The notes beneath the pieces were generated by a model. It was not told the DNA's origin. It was given only the letters and a program-made list of their open reading frames with translations, and searched no databases. A DNA stretch of 5,692 nucleotides from an uncultured Clostridia bacterium (GTDB taxonomy: Bacteria > Bacillota > Clostridia > Oscillospirales > Oscillospiraceae): assembly GCA_946011705.1 (NCBI GenBank), contig CAMGCA010000139.1:1-5692 (forward strand), given 5' to 3'. Below are positions 4,139-5,692 of the stretch, piece after piece; within the stretch, counting starts at the first letter, position 1, and the number at the start of each line of letters is the position of its first letter. The position numbers and the translations under genes are program-made.

Positions 4139-5644
4139 ATGCGAGGAATCCCGTCTCTCATCACGGACATCCGGAAAAATGTCTTTACCGAAGTGGCCCG
4201 CATGGCCTATGCCGGCGGCGACTACACAAACGCGGAGGATCTGCCCTATAAGATCGTCCCCGGCGACCAACCCTTGCACCGGGAATCCATCTTCCTGGAG
4301 CGCGCCATCGCCGGTGAGCGGGTGCGCCTTGCCATGGGCCTTGGCATCCGCCCCATCCAGACCCGGAGCCTGATGACCGAGGGTATGGACGCCGCCGCCG
4401 TTGCCGAGCAGTATTACGAGCCTCCTCTTGTCAATATCATCCCCTACGCCTGCCACGCCTGTCCCGAGAACCAGTACAAGGTCACCATTGGCTGCCAGAA
4501 CTGCCTGGCCGCCTCCTGCCAGCAGGTCTGCCCCAAGGGTGCCATTTCCTTCGTCAACGGCCGCAGCTTCATTGACAAGGATAAGTGCATCAAGTGCGGC
4601 AAGTGTGCCAAGGCCTGCCCCTACCACGCCATCATCCATCTGGAGCGCCCCTGTCAGGCCTCCTGCGGCATGGACGCCATCGGCGCGGACGAGCACGGAC
4701 GGGCTGTCATCAATCAGGACAAGTGTGTGGCCTGCGGCCAGTGTCTGGTGGCCTGCCCCTTCGGCGCCATCGTGGACAAGGGCCAGATTTTCCAGGTCAT
4801 TCAGTCCATCCTCAAGGGCGACAAGGTCATTGCCATCGTGGCCCCCGCCTTCATCGGCCAGTTCAGCGGCATGGTGTCCCCAGGCAAGCTGGTGACAGCC
4901 ATGAAGATGCTGGGCTTTGATTCCGTCGTTGAGGTTGCCATCGGCGCGGATATGTGCACCATCGAGGAAGCCAAGGACTTTTTGGAAAAGGTGCCTGCCG
5001 AGCAGGACTACATGGCAACCTCCTGCTGCCCGGCCTGGCACTCCATGATTGAAAAGCTGTTCCCCGGTGAAATGAATAAAATCTCCATGACCCTGACTCC
5101 CATGGTCTTCACCGCCCGGCTCATGAAAAAGGAGCACCCCGGCTGCAAGGTGGTCTTCGTTGGCCCCTGCGCCGCCAAGAAGCTGGAAGCCATCCGGGAG
5201 ACCATCCGTTCCGACGTGGACTTCGTGCTGACCTTTGAGGAGCTGATGGGTATGTTCGAGGCCAAGGAAATTGATTTTGCCACCATCCCCGAGAGTGAGG
5301 GCCTGAACGAGGGCACTGGCGCGGGCCGTGGTTTCGCGGTGGCTGGCGGCGTTGCCCAGGCCGTTGCCGATCTGGTGAAGCAGGAGCACCCCGACATGGA
5401 AGTCAAGACCGCCCGGGCCGAGGGCCTGCGGGACTGCCGCAAGCTGATGACTATGGCCAAGGCGGGCAAATATAAGGGGTATCTTCTGGAGGGCATGGCC
5501 TGCCCCGGCGGCTGTGTGGCCGGCGCTGGCACCATCCTGCCCATCGACAAGGCACAGAAGTTCGTGGAAAAGTACAGCAAGGAAGCCGCTTCCGCCTCCC
5601 CGCTGGAATCCCCCTACCGCAACGCCGGCGAGCACCTGGATTAA
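4139..5644 (+). CDS. [FeFe]-hydrogenase, probably group B (monomeric, CpIII-like), with ferredoxin-like Fe-S domain
   Basis: This complete 501-residue cytoplasmic enzyme interconverts protons and H2, most likely with ferredoxin. Residues 1-100 are a conserved-looking N-terminal region without cysteines. Two ferredoxin-type [4Fe-4S] motifs follow, C150-x2-C153-x2-C156-x3-C160-P and C196-x2-C199-x2-C202-x3-C206-P. A third motif precedes them, C119-x2-C122-x4-C127-x3-C131-P. Extra cysteines C105/C108 and C172/C176 could hold a further cluster. The catalytic domain (about 228-480) has the three H-cluster signatures: TSCCPAW (294-300), GPCAAKKLE (342-350) and EGMACPGGCVAGAG (451-464). Cluster ligands are C296, C344, C455 and C459; C297 is the expected proton-relay cysteine. 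The usual MPC and GGG of group A are GPC and GAG here, which with the single-subunit form points to group B. No small-subunit tail or NuoE/NuoF partner is adjacent, and no maturases are in the window. It has its own promoter. Hydrogenase identity is very sure; subgroup and direction of catalysis are inferred. Confidence -1.
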   Translation: MRGIPSLITDIRKNVFTEVARMAYAGGDYTNAEDLPYKIVPGDQPLHRESIFLERAIAGERVRLAMGLGIRPIQTRSLMTEGMDAAAVAEQYYEPPLVNIIPYACHACPENQYKVTIGCQNCLAASCQQVCPKGAISFVNGRSFIDKDKCIKCGKCAKACPYHAIIHLERPCQASCGMDAIGADEHGRAVINQDKCVACGQCLVACPFGAIVDKGQIFQVIQSILKGDKVIAIVAPAFIGQFSGMVSPGKLVTAMKMLGFDSVVEVAIGADMCTIEEAKDFLEKVPAEQDYMATSCCPAWHSMIEKLFPGEMNKISMTLTPMVFTARLMKKEHPGCKVVFVGPCAAKKLEAIRETIRSDVDFVLTFEELMGMFEAKEIDFATIPESEGLNEGTGAGRGFAVAGGVAQAVADLVKQEHPDMEVKTARAEGLRDCRKLMTMAKAGKYKGYLLEGMACPGGCVAGAGTILPIDKAQKFVEKYSKEAASASPLESPYRNAGEHLD

Positions 5645-5692
5645 TACGGCGACTCGCCGCTTAATCATTGCAGAAGGCGATACCACCACTTC
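5645..5692. other. Short 3' flank of the hydrogenase, no gene seen
   Basis: The 48 bases after the stop hold only a 5-bp GC hairpin (5647-5651 with 5655-5659, loop ACT) without a T tract. It may be part of a weak terminator. No start codon with a ribosome binding site is seen before the window ends. Confidence -1.

Noticed and set aside
5647..5659. GC hairpin CGGCG-ACT-CGCCG after the hydrogenase stop
   Set aside because: Only 5 bp and no following T tract, and the window ends too soon to judge. It is noted in the 3' flank entry but not called a terminator.
4085..5689. 534-codon open frame on the minus strand, antisense to the hydrogenase
   Set aside because: It lies wholly opposite a gene with unmistakable Fe-S and H-cluster motifs. 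Its composition (runs of His, Gly, Leu, Ala) is that of a reverse-strand shadow in GC-rich DNA, and no ribosome binding site or family motif is seen.
1..5692. CRISPR array, tRNA or rRNA genes, insertion sequence or integrase
   Set aside because: No regularly spaced direct repeats, no tRNA-like cloverleaf, no rRNA segments and no transposase or recombinase motifs were seen on either strand.

Overview
The window looks like part of a chromosome of a moderately GC-rich anaerobic Clostridia member, most likely of the Oscillospiraceae/Ruminococcaceae type. This is inferred from three things: a stand-alone [FeFe]-hydrogenase with many Fe-S motifs, strong AGGAGG-type ribosome binding sites with sigma-A-like promoters, and a GC-rich structured intergenic repeat of a kind I recall from gut Clostridia. 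No sequence search was run, so the taxonomic placement is tentative.

Layout from left to right. Positions 1-976 (minus) hold the N-terminal 325 codons of a GT-B-type glycosyltransferase that runs off the left edge, with its own promoter at 1028-1056. Positions 1080-2231 (minus) encode a secreted D-alanyl-D-alanine carboxypeptidase (DacF/PBP5-like). Both genes read leftward and concern the cell envelope. The 308-bp divergent intergenic region 2232-2539 contains a structured GC-rich repeat (about 2291-2400) on the carboxypeptidase side. On the other side is a strong promoter with a perfect 8-bp dyad around its -10. This promoter drives a MATE-family exporter (2540-3937, plus).

A 12-13-bp hairpin terminator follows the exporter. 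Positions 3981-4138 then hold the regulatory region of the last gene. They also hold a possible 24-codon minus-strand small ORF that would share the terminator hairpin with the exporter and the -10 region with the hydrogenase promoter. The final gene (4139-5644, plus) is a complete 501-residue [FeFe]-hydrogenase resembling the group B (monomeric, CpIII-like) enzymes. It has classical ferredoxin-type motifs, extra cysteine pairs, and all four H-cluster cysteines. The last 48 bases hold no recognisable gene.

The genes do not form one pathway. The two minus-strand genes are envelope functions, the exporter is an independent single-gene unit, and the hydrogenase is a single-gene unit without maturases (HydE/F/G) or partner subunits inside the window. 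The points most worth a second look are the non-canonical H-cluster pocket and extra cysteines of the hydrogenase, the overlapping divergent promoters with the small ORF, the structured repeat upstream of the carboxypeptidase, and the dyads at three promoters.
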